A stretch of 64,000 bases of DNA, from contig CAVSEY010000010.1 of the NCBI GenBank assembly GCA_963727035.1, positions 13,321 to 77,320 on the forward strand. Direction: 5' to 3'. Shown one piece after another: positions 35,733 through 45,270 of the stretch. Position 1 is the first letter of the stretch. Each line of letters begins with the position of its first letter. A program made the position numbers and the translations under genes. The notes under the pieces are model-generated. The model had not been told where the DNA came from and made no database searches. It saw only the letters and a program-made list of their open reading frames with translations. This DNA is from Rhodoblastus sp963727035 (lineage in GTDB: Bacteria; Pseudomonadota; Alphaproteobacteria; Rhizobiales; Beijerinckiaceae).

Positions 35733-36461
35733 TCAAGGCGTGACGAGGGTCGCCCTGCCCTGGCCTGACAGCGCCGCCGTGATGGCGCGCGGCTCCGCGA
35801 TGGAAAAGACGATTATCGGAATCCGGTTCTCTCTCGCAAGAGCAAAGGCGGCCGTATCCATTACCGCGAGGTTTTTGGCGATGGCCTCGTCCTGGCTCAC
35901 ACGCTCGTAGCGGGTCGCGGTCGGGTCCTTCTTGGGGTCGGCGGAATAGACGCCGTCCACCTGGGTCGCCTTCATGATCGCGTCGCACGACAGTTCCGCG
36001 GCGCGCAGGGCCGCGCCGGTGTCGGTGGTGAAGAACGGATTGCCGGTGCCGCCGGCGAGAATGACGATCCGGCCCTTGCCAAGGTGATGGAGCGCCGCCT
36101 GCCGCGAATAGGGCTGGCAAACCGAAGGCATGGGCACGGCGGAAAGCGCCCGCGCCGCCCGGCCGCGCTTCTCGACCGCATATTCGATGGCCAGGGCGTT
36201 CATCACGGTCGCCAGCATGCCGATGGAATCGGCCCGCGCCCGCTCGATCCCCTTTTCCGCCCCGCGAATGCCGCGAAAAAAATTGCCGCCGCCGACCACC
36301 ACCGCGATTTCCGTCCCCCGTTCGGCCGCCGCCGCCAGATCGTCGGCGATCCGGTCGAGGGTCGCGGAATCGAGGCCGTGGGTCTGGCCGCCCTGCAGGG
36401 CCTCGCCCGACAATTTGACGACCACGCGTTTCCATTTCGGGCCTTGCGGCGAAGCGTTCAT
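35733..36461 (-). CDS. pyrH: Uridylate kinase (UMP kinase)
   Basis: Phosphorylates UMP to UDP; an amino-acid-kinase-fold hexamer, allosterically regulated by GTP and UTP. The 242-aa sequence shows KRVVVKLSGEALQG, VVVGGGNFFRG, ERARADSIGMLATVMNALAI and VDGVYSADPKKDPTATRY. It is followed by frr. The pyrH upstream neighbour should be tsf, but here a gene on the opposite strand and about 1.7 kb intervene, so pyrH probably has its own promoter in the 210-bp spacer above 36461. Confidence 0.97.
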   Translation of the reverse strand: MNASPQGPKWKRVVVKLSGEALQGGQTHGLDSATLDRIADDLAAAAERGTEIAVVVGGGNFFRGIRGAEKGIERARADSIGMLATVMNALAIEYAVEKRGRAARALSAVPMPSVCQPYSRQAALHHLGKGRIVILAGGTGNPFFTTDTGAALRAAELSCDAIMKATQVDGVYSADPKKDPTATRYERVSQDEAIAKNLAVMDTAAFALARENRIPIIVFSIAEPRAITAALSGQGRATLVTP

Positions 36462-36674
36462 CGAGGCTCCCTTGGCGGCTCCTTCAGCCGCGCCGCGATT
36501 CGCGGCGCTCGCATCCTGCTTCTAGAGCGCGCGGCGAAAAAGGGAAACCCGGATTCTCGCGACGGCGCGACGACCGGAGCCCGGCCGCCGCGAAGGATTC
36601 GCAACAGGCCTTCGACAGCGTTTCTTTACCCTGGCCGGCTATTCTCGCCGGATCCTTCCCGCGGGAAAGCCGCC

Positions 36675-38138
36675 ATGACCCTAGCCCCCGCCGCCCTCGC
36701 CGACGCCGCGCCGGACGACGCCCGGCGCGCCGAGTGGGCGCCTGCGCTCGCCGCGGTCCTGCTCTTCGTCATTCCGCTGTTTTCCCTCGCCACGCTCAAC
36801 GACGGCGACACTTTCTGGCATATCGCCTCAGGCGACTGGATTCTCGCCCACCGCGCGATCCCGACCGCCGATCCCTTCACATTTTCCATGGCGGGCGCGC
36901 CCTGGACCGCGCATGAGTGGCTGTCCGAGGTCCTGTTCGCCTTGTCCTACCGGCTGGGCGGCTGGAACGGCGTGGTGATTCTCGTCGCCGCGGCCGCCGC
37001 GGCGACCGCTTATCTCCTGGTGAGGCGGCTGCAGCGCGACCTCCAGGGCCCGGCCCTCGCGATCTTGGCGACCCTCGGACTGTCCCTGCTGCTGGAGAAC
37101 TTGCTTGCGCGGCCCCATATTCTGGCGCTGCCGGTTTTCGCCGCCTGGGCGGCCGGCCTGTTCGCGGCGCGCGATTCCGGCCGCGCGCCCTCCGTGGCGC
37201 TGCTTCCGCTGATGACGCTCTGGGTCAATCTGCACGGCAGTTTCATCTTCGGCCTGACCCTGCTTGCCCCGCTGGCGCTGCAGGCCGTGATCGAGGCCCC
37301 GGCCGAAAGGCGCGTCGAAACCGCGCGCGACTGGATGCTGTTCGGCCTGCTGGCGGTTGGCGCCGCCCTGATCAATCCCCACGGCGTCGAGGCGCTGATC
37401 TTTCCCTTCAAGCTGATGGGCATGAAAAGCCTGTCCGCCGTCGCCGAATGGCGCCCCAAATCCTTCGCCGAGATCGGGCCGCTGGAAATCGCTTTGCTGG
37501 CCCTGGTCGGCTTTGCGCTCCATCGCCCGATCCGGGTCGGGCCACTGGGACTCGCGCTGCTGATCGTGCTGATCCACCTCGCCCTGCGCCATGCCCGCCA
37601 CGGCATGGTTCTCGGCGTGGTCGGGCCGATGATTCTCGCAGGCCCGATCGCGCGCGCCCTCGGCGCGACCGCTATCGGCCCGCTGCGCCTGACCCGCGCG
37701 CAGGGCGCCGGGCTGGCCGCGCTGTTCATCGCGCTCGCCGGGATACGCCTCGCCGTTCCGCTGGAGCGGCGCGACAATCCCTCCGCGCCGGTTTCCGCCC
37801 TCGCCGCCGTTCCCGCCAGCCTGCGCGGCGCGCCGGCCCTCAATCATTACGATTTCGGCGGCTATCTGATCTTTTCCGGCGTGCGGCCCTATGTCGACGG
37901 GCGGACGGACCTGTTCGGCGACGGCTTCTTCGCCGATTACGACCAGATCATCGCCGGCGACCCCAAGGCGCTGGACGCGGCGCTGGACAAGTGGAACATC
38001 GCCTGGACGATTTTTCCGCCCGGCCTTCCCGTGGTCCGCGCGCTCGACTCCCGTTCCGATTGGGTCAGGCTCTATCAGGACGCCCATGCGGTGATCCACG
38101 TCCGCCGCGACTCCCTCGCGCCCGATCTGCGCAAATGA
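36675..38138 (+). CDS. Polytopic membrane protein, GT-C glycosyltransferase-like
   Basis: A 487-aa protein with about ten transmembrane helices. The first luminal loop reads GDTFWHIASGDWILAHRAIP, then PFTFSMAGAPWTAHEWLSEV, the pattern 'D-x-W/F-H-...-DP-F-...-W-x-x-x-E-W' of uncharacterised PMT-like/GT-C proteins, where the early Asp would be the catalytic or metal site. A soluble C-terminal part (NHYDFGGYLIFSGVRPYVDG) follows. The donor is probably a polyprenyl-linked sugar, but substrate and acceptor are unknown. It is on the plus strand, interrupting the usual tsf-pyrH adjacency. It shares a bidirectional terminator region with tsf. Confidence 0.65.
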   Translation: MTLAPAALADAAPDDARRAEWAPALAAVLLFVIPLFSLATLNDGDTFWHIASGDWILAHRAIPTADPFTFSMAGAPWTAHEWLSEVLFALSYRLGGWNGVVILVAAAAAATAYLLVRRLQRDLQGPALAILATLGLSLLLENLLARPHILALPVFAAWAAGLFAARDSGRAPSVALLPLMTLWVNLHGSFIFGLTLLAPLALQAVIEAPAERRVETARDWMLFGLLAVGAALINPHGVEALIFPFKLMGMKSLSAVAEWRPKSFAEIGPLEIALLALVGFALHRPIRVGPLGLALLIVLIHLALRHARHGMVLGVVGPMILAGPIARALGATAIGPLRLTRAQGAGLAALFIALAGIRLAVPLERRDNPSAPVSALAAVPASLRGAPALNHYDFGGYLIFSGVRPYVDGRTDLFGDGFFADYDQIIAGDPKALDAALDKWNIAWTIFPPGLPVVRALDSRSDWVRLYQDAHAVIHVRRDSLAPDLRK

Positions 38139-38142
38139 AAAA

Positions 38143-38162
38143 GGCGGCCCCCAAGGGCCGCC
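38143..38162 (-). terminator. Terminator after tsf
   Basis: Perfect stem GGCGGCCC / GGGCCGCC with loop CCAA. On the minus strand it is followed by TTTTTCATTTG, 35 bp after the tsf stop. It also lies just after the convergent plus-strand gene and may stop both. Confidence 0.75.
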
Positions 38163-38196
38163 CTTCCGCAATTCCTGGCTTCAAGCGCGCGAGGGT

Positions 38197-39126
38197 TCAG
38201 CCCTGGCCCGAAGCGGCGGCGGCGACTTCGGCCGCGAAATCCGCTTCCTGCTTCTCGACGCCCTCGCCCAGCATATAGCGGACGAAGCCCTTGAGCGCCA
38301 CCGGCGCGCCGACGGTCTTGGCGGCTTCCGCCACCGCCTGCGCGACGGTCTTGGCGCTGTCGTGGATATAGGGCTGCTCGACCAGCGTGACTTCCTTGTA
38401 ATAGGTCTTGAGGCCGGACTCGACGATCTTGTCGAGCACATGGGCCGGCTTGCCGGCGTTCTTCTCGCGCAGGACGTTCTTCTCGCGCTCCAGCATCGCG
38501 GGATCGAGGCCGGAGGCGTCGAGCGCCAGCGGATTGGCGGCGGCGACATGCATGGCGACCTTGCGGCCCAGTTCGGCGAGCTGGTCGGTGTCGCCGGTCA
38601 ATTCCAGCGCCACGATCACGCCGATCTTGCCCACGCCCTCGCTCACCGCGCTGTGGACATAATGGCCGATGACGCCATGGGGCACGCTGAGCGAAGCCGC
38701 GCGGCGCAGGTTCATGTTCTCGCCGATGGTGGCGATGGCGTTGGAGATGGCGTCGGCCACCGTGCCGGCGTCGCCCGGATAATGCTGCTTCTTCAGCTCT
38801 TCCACATCCGCGACGCCCTTTTCGACGGCGACCAGCGCGATGGTCTTGACCAGGGCCTGGAACTCCTCGTTGCGGGCGACGAAATCGGTCTCGGAATTGA
38901 CTTCGACCACCACGCCATTGCCGTCGCGCACCGCGACGCCGATCAGGCCTTCCGCCGCGACGCGGTCGGATTTCTTGGCCGCCTTGGACAGGCCCTTCTT
39001 GCGCAGCCAGTCGACCCCCGCCTGGATGTCGCCGCCGGTTTCATTGAGCGCCTGCTTGCAGTCCATCATGCCCGCGCCGGTCATTTCGCGCAGTTCCTTC
39101 ACCATCGCGGCGGTGATATTGGCCAT
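38197..39126 (-). CDS. tsf: Translation elongation factor Ts
   Basis: Nucleotide-exchange factor for EF-Tu. The 309-aa sequence begins MANITAAMVKELREMTGAGM followed by MDCKQALNETGGD, the N-terminal UBA-like region and signature; the core domain has VEVNSETDFVARNEEFQ (TDFV motif contacting EF-Tu). It follows rpsB after about 230 bp and ends at a strong terminator. This splits it from pyrH, which in most relatives is directly downstream. Confidence 0.97.
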   Translation of the reverse strand: MANITAAMVKELREMTGAGMMDCKQALNETGGDIQAGVDWLRKKGLSKAAKKSDRVAAEGLIGVAVRDGNGVVVEVNSETDFVARNEEFQALVKTIALVAVEKGVADVEELKKQHYPGDAGTVADAISNAIATIGENMNLRRAASLSVPHGVIGHYVHSAVSEGVGKIGVIVALELTGDTDQLAELGRKVAMHVAAANPLALDASGLDPAMLEREKNVLREKNAGKPAHVLDKIVESGLKTYYKEVTLVEQPYIHDSAKTVAQAVAEAAKTVGAPVALKGFVRYMLGEGVEKQEADFAAEVAAAASGQG

Positions 39127-39359
39127 GGGGGGTTCCTTCAGGTTTTGGGCCGGCGCTCCCGCGCCTCGGGCCGAACGTTAAGACGGGAAAATGTGAAAAC
39201 TCGACGACAAGCTTCTCGCCAAGAAGATGGCGCGCCAGTGGTGAGCCGGCGCGCCGCGAAAGACATCGATAGGCGCGCGATCACCGAAAACCGGCGCTCC
39301 CGGCGCCACCCGCCTTTTCGCTCCCCCACGTGGCGGAAGCGTCAGTGTGGGGGTGGTGG

Positions 39360-40364
39360 TCAGCCGGCGATCAAGCCGCGCGCCTGTTCGACCCAGCCGC
39401 CGACCTTGCCGCCGAGCTTGAGTTCCGCGCCGATCTTGCCGGCGTCGTCGTCGGACATGGCCGCGAACTGCCAGTAATGGAACAGGCCGGCGTCATTGAG
39501 CTTCTTTTCGAGCTGCGGACCGACGCCCGTCAACTTCGAAAGATCGTCCGGCGCGCCGCGCGGCGCCGACAGAAGCTCGAAATGCTCAGCCCCGGCGGTC
39601 GCGACTTCCGCCTCGGCGGGCAGTTCGCCGGCGGCAGGCTCTTCCGAGGCGCCGATATCGACGCCCATCGAGCCCTGGCTGCGGGAAATGCCGTCGAGCG
39701 CGGCGCGGGCGAACAGATCGCAATACAGCGCGATGGCGCGGCCGGCGTCGTCATTGCCCGGGATCGGAAAAGTGATGCCGTCCGGATCGCAATTGGTGTC
39801 GAGGATCGCCGCGACCGGAATGTGCAGGCGGGCCGCCTCCTTGATCGCCAACTGCTCCTTGTTGGTGTCGATGACGAAGATCAGGTCCGGGACGCCGCCC
39901 ATCTCCTTGATGCCGCCGAGCGCCTTTTCCAGCTTGTCGCGCTCGCGCGACTGCATCAGGCGCTCCTTCTTGGTCAGGCCGCTCGCGCCCGCGCCGAGTT
40001 GGTCGTCGAGCTTGCGCAGGCGCTGGATCGAGGCCGAAATGGTCTTCCAGTTGGTCAGCATGCCGCCAAGCCAGCGGGAATTGACGTAATATTGCGCCGA
40101 GCGCTTGGCGGCGTCGGCGATCTGCTCCTGCGCCTGGCGCTTGGTGCCGACGAACAGCACGCGGCCGCCCTTGGCGACCGTGTCGGACACCGCTTTCAGC
40201 GCCTGATGCAGCAGCGGAACGGTCTGGGCGAGGTCGATGACGTGGATATTGTTGCGGGTTCCGAAAATGAAGGGAGCCATTTTCGGGTTCCAGCGGTGCG
40301 ACTGGTGGCCGAAATGAGCGCCGGCCTCAAGCAGGCTGCGCATGGAAAAATCGGGAAGCGCCAT
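39360..40364 (-). CDS. rpsB: 30S ribosomal protein S2, long form
   Basis: A 334-aa S2. The usual S2 core (MALPDFSMRSLLEAGAHFGH, KMAPFIFGTRNNIHVIDLAQ, LGGMLTNWKTI, PDLIFVIDTNKEQLAIKEA) ends at about residue 245. A linker and an extra C-terminal domain of about 60 aa follow (LSKLTGVGPQLEKKLNDAGL, a helix-hairpin-helix-like element), typical of many Hyphomicrobiales. It starts at the ATG 40364; upstream frames are open but unrelated. It is first in the rpsB-tsf operon, and the 300 bp above should contain its promoter and autoregulatory leader. Confidence 0.97.
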   Translation of the reverse strand: MALPDFSMRSLLEAGAHFGHQSHRWNPKMAPFIFGTRNNIHVIDLAQTVPLLHQALKAVSDTVAKGGRVLFVGTKRQAQEQIADAAKRSAQYYVNSRWLGGMLTNWKTISASIQRLRKLDDQLGAGASGLTKKERLMQSRERDKLEKALGGIKEMGGVPDLIFVIDTNKEQLAIKEAARLHIPVAAILDTNCDPDGITFPIPGNDDAGRAIALYCDLFARAALDGISRSQGSMGVDIGASEEPAAGELPAEAEVATAGAEHFELLSAPRGAPDDLSKLTGVGPQLEKKLNDAGLFHYWQFAAMSDDDAGKIGAELKLGGKVGGWVEQARGLIAG

Positions 40365-40689
40365 GTTCTTTTCTCTCCGGTTGTGCCTCCGCGAACCTTT
40401 TGGGCCGGAATTCCGGCCACCGGAGCGCAACCTTGAATCAGGCGGCGCGACAGTTCGCGTGTGGGATGGGCGGCCCTCGTACAGCAGGAAGGCCGGTTTG
40501 GCAAGGGTATCGCGCGGAAAATCGGGACGCCGGGGCGGGATGGGCGGCAAGAAGTCGTGGATCGAAGCGCCGGCTTCGTAAGATGAGCGCTCGAAGGCGC
40601 TATGGCAAAGATGCGTAGAGTAGGAGTGTGGCGCGGTGGCATTAGGCCGAGCATGTCTGTTTCCGCCCCTTTCGTCTGGCGGTGCCTTA
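40365..40689. other. Region between rpsB and the group II intron
   Basis: No supported gene. It should contain the rpsB promoter and leader near 40365-40560, then a short unidentified flank into which the intron inserted. No structured leader element was recognised with confidence. Confidence 0.35.
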
Positions 40690-40729
40690 GTGGCTCGTCC
40701 ATAGCTCCCGTTTCCACACCCCCCTCATC

Positions 40730-40762
40730 GAACCGGACATGCAGATCTCCCGCATCCGGCTC
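40730..40762 (-). ncRNA. Group II intron domain V
   Basis: A 33-nt hairpin GAGCCGG...CCGGTTC with the AGC triad near its base and a bulge on the 3' side, located about 13 bp downstream of the maturase stop. Its position and sequence fit the catalytic domain V of bacterial group II introns. Confidence 0.75.
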
Positions 40763-41809
40763 TCGGACAAGACCTCACGCCTTCGTCCACGGCCCGTCGC
40801 GCCCAAGCCGGGACAGACGTACGAGTTCGAATTGCTCGTAGAGTTGCGAGAGTGGATAGCTCCCGCCCTTTCTTCGCCTGACATTGTGCTTGAAGCGCAA
40901 CCACCGGCGCAACCGCATCGCCGCGTAGGTGTCGAGCGCCCGATACGCCTTGCTGAAGGCGCCTACGCTGAAGTAGTTCGCCCATCCGCGCAGCGTGCGG
41001 TTCAACTTGCCCACCAGCTTTGTGGTCTCTTGCCATGTGCATGATCGGACGGTCAGCGCGTGGACTTTCTCGACCGCGCGCTGGATGCTCTTCTTTGATG
41101 GCCGGTGGCCGATACGAGCTTGGCCGGTCCTCGTCGAATACATCCGCCCGAACGTGTATCCCAGGAAGTCGAACTCCCCTTCTGGCACTTTACAAATGCG
41201 TGTCTTTTCCTCATTCACCGTCAGCTTCAGCTTGCTCATGACCTCGCGCATCCGTTGCAAGGCGTCTTCGGCCTTGCCCCTTCTGCACAGGATCACGAGG
41301 TCGTCGGCGTAGGTCACGAGGCGAGAGCCGAGGCTTCGCTCCAGCCCGAACATCTTCCAGGCCAGCACAAACCGCCGCATGTAGATATTCGCCAGCAGCG
41401 GTGAGATGGGTGAGCCCTGCGGAATGCCGCGCCGTTTATCCCGCGCCTCGGTCGTGCGCGTCTTCCGTCCTCGATCGTCGGTTTCTTCGACGGGGCAATC
41501 CAGCCACATCCTGATCAGATGCAGCACGCGCCGATCAACGATCCGGCGCGATACCGACTTCAAAAGCTCGGCATGCGGAATGCTCCCGAAGTAGTCCGCG
41601 AGGTCGGCGTCCACCACTTCCGGATGGCCGCGGAACAACAGCTCCTCCACCTCGACCACCGCCTGTTGGGCGTTTCGCCCGGGACGGTAGGCGTACAATT
41701 CCGGTGGAAGGTCGGCTTCAAAGATCGGTTCCAGCACCAGCATCGCTGCTGTCATGCAGACTCGATCCCGCAGGGTTGAGATGCCCAGCGGCCGGAGTTT
41801 GCCGTTGGC

Positions 41810-41817
41810 CTTCGGTA
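41810..41817. repeat. 8-bp target duplication of the outer IS256-type element, left
   Basis: CTTCGGTA here and at 44624-44631, both within the reverse transcriptase codons for the IPKA region. Confidence 0.8.
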
Positions 41818-42222
41818 GATCACGTCCGTCAAGGTGGTGGAAATTCAGGGGCGGTCACTGGCGCCTCTTCAGGCTGCGATTTTTGGCGGCGGGGCGGCTT
41901 CGTCGGCGAGGCCGGCCATCGTCTCCAGGCTCATGTAGCGATGTTGTAATTGCCACTCGTCATTCTGTTCGAGCAGGATGGCGCCGACGAGCCGCCTGAT
42001 CGAAGCTTCGTTGGGGAATATGCCGACGACGTCGGCGCGGCGTTTGACCTCCTTATTGAGACGTTCGATTGGGTTGGTGGAGTGCAACTTCGGCCAATGC
42101 GCGCGCGGGAACGCCATGAAGGCGAGGACGTCTGCCTCGGCGTTGTCCAGCAGGCCAGCCAGTCTGGGAAAGCGCGCCCGCAACTGATCGGCGACGTGCC
42201 GCCAGGTCCGTGACGCGGCGGC

Positions 42223-42230
42223 CTGATCCT
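42223..42230. repeat. 8-bp target duplication of the inner IS256-type element, left
   Basis: CTGATCCT here and at 43630-43637, within the outer transposase gene. Confidence 0.8.
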
Positions 42231-43629
42231 GGTAGCGTCCACAGACGTGGTGGAGATTTTCTGATTGAAGCCGGCGGGCGGAGCTCCGCTTAGCGGAGCC
42301 CGCCGGCGGGCCGGGGGCGGTCACCGCGTCCTCTTCGGTTATAGTCGAGTTGCTAAAGCTTGACCCAACCGAAACGAGGAAACGATGACCGACGACACAA
42401 TGGCATTTCTTCATCAAATTCGCGAGCGCGGCGGGGAGGACCTGCTGAAGGATCTTGCCGAAGCGGTGTTGCAGAAGCTGATGGAATTCGACATCGAAAA
42501 TCGGGTCGGCGCCGGGCGCTACGAGCGCTCGGACGCCCGCACGACCCAACGCAATGGCTATCGCGAGCGCGATCTGGAGACGCGGCTCGGCACGCTGGAG
42601 CTGAAAATCCCGAAGCTGCGCAAAGGCAGCTATTTCCCCGCCTTCCTGGAGCCGCGCAAGACCGCCGAGCGCGCGCTTGTCGCCGTCATACAGGAAGCGT
42701 GGATTCAGGGCGTCTCGACGCGCAAGGTCGACGATCTCGTGCAGGCGATGGGCATGTCCGGCATTTCGAAAAGCCAAGTTTCGAAACTTTGCGAGGACAT
42801 CGACGAGCGGGTGAACTCGTTCCTCGACCGCAAGCTCGAAGGCGACTGGCCCTATCTTTGGCTCGACGCCACTTATCTCAAGGTGCGCGAAAACGGTAGG
42901 ATCGTCTCAGTCGCCGCAATAATCGCCTCGGCGGTCAACGCCGAAGGGCGGCGCGAAATCATCGGGCTCGGGCTGGGGCCATCCGAGGCGGCGGTGTTTT
43001 GGCTCGGCTTCCTGCGCTCGCTGGAAAGCCGTGGACTCAAGGGCGTCAAGCTCGTCATCTCCGACGCGCATGAAGGCCTCAAGGCGGCGATCTCGCAGGT
43101 CTTCAAGGCGAGTTGGCAGCGCTGCCGCGTCCACTTCATGCGCAACGCGCTCGCCCATGTTTCCAAAGCGCATCATGGGATGGTGTCGGCGGCGATCCGC
43201 TCGGTCTTCAGCCACGAGGATCAGGCCGCCGCGTCACGGACCTGGCGGCACGTCGCCGATCAGTTGCGGGCGCGCTTTCCCAGACTGGCTGGCCTGCTGG
43301 ACAACGCCGAGGCAGACGTCCTCGCCTTCATGGCGTTCCCGCGCGCGCATTGGCCGAAGTTGCACTCCACCAACCCAATCGAACGTCTCAATAAGGAGGT
43401 CAAACGCCGCGCCGACGTCGTCGGCATATTCCCCAACGAAGCTTCGATCAGGCGGCTCGTCGGCGCCATCCTGCTCGAACAGAATGACGAGTGGCAATTA
43501 CAACATCGCTACATGAGCCTGGAGACGATGGCCGGCCTCGCCGACGAAGCCGCCCCGCCGCCAAAAATCGCAGCCTGAAGAGGCGCCAGTGACCGCCCCT
43601 GAATTTCCACCACCTTGACGGACGTGATC
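42231..43629. mobile_element. Inner IS256-family element, intact, plus orientation
   Basis: 1399 bp with ends GGTAGCGTCCACAGACGTGG and (read inward) GATCACGTCCGTCAAGGTGG, identical to the outer copy's ends. Flanked by CTGATCCT duplications. Carries an uninterrupted transposase gene. It is the likely recent mover in this locus. Confidence 0.9.
42385..43578 (+). CDS. IS256-family (Mutator-type) transposase, inner copy
   Basis: Intact 397-aa DDE transposase. The N-terminal region is YERSDARTTQRNGYRERDLE; the catalytic residues are in LWLDATYLKVRENG (D), VKLVISDAHEGLKAAI (D) and HSTNPIERLNKEVKRRADVV (E), with the conserved C-x2-H-like RCRVHFMRNAL segment between. IS256 moves by copy-out/paste-in through a circle and makes 8-9-bp duplications, as seen here. 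The gene is complete, so the element is probably still mobile. Confidence 0.92.
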   Translation: MTDDTMAFLHQIRERGGEDLLKDLAEAVLQKLMEFDIENRVGAGRYERSDARTTQRNGYRERDLETRLGTLELKIPKLRKGSYFPAFLEPRKTAERALVAVIQEAWIQGVSTRKVDDLVQAMGMSGISKSQVSKLCEDIDERVNSFLDRKLEGDWPYLWLDATYLKVRENGRIVSVAAIIASAVNAEGRREIIGLGLGPSEAAVFWLGFLRSLESRGLKGVKLVISDAHEGLKAAISQVFKASWQRCRVHFMRNALAHVSKAHHGMVSAAIRSVFSHEDQAAASRTWRHVADQLRARFPRLAGLLDNAEADVLAFMAFPRAHWPKLHSTNPIERLNKEVKRRADVVGIFPNEASIRRLVGAILLEQNDEWQLQHRYMSLETMAGLADEAAPPPKIAA

Positions 43630-45270
43630 CTGATCCTCGTGGCTGAAGACCGAGCGGATCGCCGCCGACACCATCCCATGATGCGCTTTGGAAACATGGG
43701 CGAGCGCGTTGCGCATGAAGTGGACGCGGCAGCGCTGCCAACTCGCCTTGAAGACCTGCGAGATCGCCGCCTTGAGGCCTTCATGCGCGTCGGAGATGAC
43801 GAGCTTGACGCCCTTGAGTCCACGGCTTTCCAGCGAGCGCAGGAAGCGGAGCCAAAACACCGCCGCCTCGGATGGCCCCAGCCCGAGCCCGATGATTTCG
43901 CGCCGCCCTTCGGCGTTGACCGCCGAGGCGATTATTGCGGCGACTGAGACGATCCTACCGTTTTCGCGCACCTTGAGATAAGTGGCGTCGAGCCAAAGAT
44001 AGGGCCAGTCGCCTTCGAGCTTGCGGTCGAGGAACGAGTTCACCCGCTCGTCGATGTCCTCGCAAAGTTTCGAAACTTGGCTTTTCGAAATGCCGGACAT
44101 GCCCATCGCCTGCACGAGATCGTCGACCTTGCGCGTCGAGACGCCCTGAATCCACGCTTCCTGTATGACGGCGACAAGCGCGCGCTCGGCGGTCTTGCGC
44201 GGCTCCAGGAAGGCGGGGAAATAGCTGCCTTTGCGCAGCTTCGGGATTTTCAGCTCCAGCGTGCCGAGCCGCGTCTCCAGATCGCGCTCGCGATAGCCAT
44301 TGCGTTGGGTCGTGCGGGCGTCCGAGCGCTCGTAGCGCCCGGCGCCGACCCGATTTTCGATGTCGAATTCCATCAGCTTCTGCAACACCGCTTCGGCAAG
44401 ATCCTTCAGCAGGTCCTCCCCGCCGCGCTCGCGAATTTGATGAAGAAATGCCATTGTGTCGTCGGTCATCGTTTCCTCGTTTCGGTTGGGTCAAGCTTTA
44501 GCAACTCGACTATAACCGAAGAGGACGCGGTGACCGCCCCCGGCCCGCCGGCGGGCTCCGCTAAGCGGAGCTCCGCCCGCCGGCTTCAATCAGAAAATCT
44601 CCACCACGTCTGTGGACGCTACCCTTCGGTATGAACACACGTCTGATAGGAGCCGGTTGGTAAGCCTCCTGCCTGAGCGCAAGCGCCAGTTCAGCCAACC
44701 ATCGATCAACCCCATACGCCTCGACATCCGCGAAGTCCTGACCGTCCACGCCCGGCGCGCCCTTGTTGGAGCGGCACTGGGCATAGGCGTGCGCCAGAAT
44801 ATCCTTGCGGCTGAGCTTGTCGTACAGGGCGTAGAAGCGATAGCCGGCTTCTGCCTTCGCTTTCGCGTGCAACGCCATCTGCAATTTCTGAACACTTTTC
44901 GGAGTTGATAGGTTTCCCAATCTCCAGGTCCTTCATCGCTTGCTGCGTCTGTCTTGAACTGAGGTCCCTTCCCTCTCCCGGCGTTACCCGGCTTCAGCGG
45001 TACTACGGACCTCTCCGTCACCCCACAGTGCCCGGCCTGTCCCTCGCGGGCGTCCGGTTGGTCATCCCTGACCACGCCGTGGGGCTTCCCGTGTTGCGTA
45101 CGCTTTCCTTGTGTGCGTGCTGCCGTCAGTACCCCGGTGCAGCGACTGGACGTCGACTTCGCTCATCTCATCCAGTCGTATCAGCCTTCCCCGATCTGGC
45201 AGTCGGGTCGGCCTGCACATCGTCCTTTTCGAGGCTTGCTCGACGTTCACTCGCGTTGCGGCCCGCACAC

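Larger units (their letters stand above)
41869..44469 (-). pseudogene. IS256-family transposase, outer copy, disrupted
   Basis: The N-terminal part begins MTDDTMAFLHQIRERGGEDL and reaches AAIRSVFSHEDQ, where the inner element enters. The C-terminal part resumes DQAAASRTWRHVADQLRARF and ends EAAPPPKIAA. Apart from the insertion it is nearly identical to the inner copy; one difference seen is FWLRFLRS here against FWLGFLRS in the inner copy. It is inactivated by insertion of the inner element but could be restored by its precise loss. Confidence 0.85.
41818..44623. mobile_element. Outer IS256-family element (minus orientation) containing an inserted copy of itself
   Basis: The ends are GATCACGTCCGTCAAGGTGG (left) and, read inward from the right, GGTAGCGTCCACAGACGTGG; they share CGTCC and GTGG. 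Flanked by CTTCGGTA (41810-41817 and 44624-44631). Its 2806 bp equal 1399 for itself, 1399 for the inner copy and 8 for the inner target duplication. Its own transposase is therefore split into an N-terminal part (44469 to 43638) and a C-terminal part (42230 to 41869). Confidence 0.9.
40775..44920 (-). pseudogene. ltrA: Group II intron reverse transcriptase/maturase, split by IS
   Basis: The N-terminal part (44920 to about 44624) has YRFYALYDKLSRKDILAHAY and NKGAPGVDG. The C-terminal part (from about 41817) has KANGKLRPLGISTLRDRV, VVDADLADYFGSIPHAELL, the catalytic VTYADDLVILC and the maturase X motif RGWANYFSVGAF. Removing 41818-44623 plus one 8-bp duplication leaves exactly 444 codons in frame, so the gene was intact before insertion. 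No HNH endonuclease domain follows domain X. The start appears to be TTG at 44920, which is uncertain. Confidence 0.85.
40690..45270 (-). mobile_element. Group II intron, interrupted by nested IS elements
   Basis: The intron is read leftward. The 5' end near 45268-45270 matches GUGYG (GTGCGGGCCGCAACGCG), followed by a structured leader with the phrase ACGCCGGGAGAGGGAAGGGA common upstream of such ORFs. The reverse transcriptase follows. Domain V is at 40730-40762 (GAGCCGGATGCGGG, loop, GCATGTCCGGTTC, 33 nt), then domain VI and a 3' end near 40690, placed only approximately. The ORF inside is split by a 2806-bp IS composite (41818-44623), so the intron cannot currently make its own maturase. 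Confidence 0.8.

Noticed and set aside
42360..44494. Two mirror-image 179-codon frames as separate genes
   Set aside because: They are alternate frames of the two IS256 transposase copies and are mirror images only because the copies are inverted.
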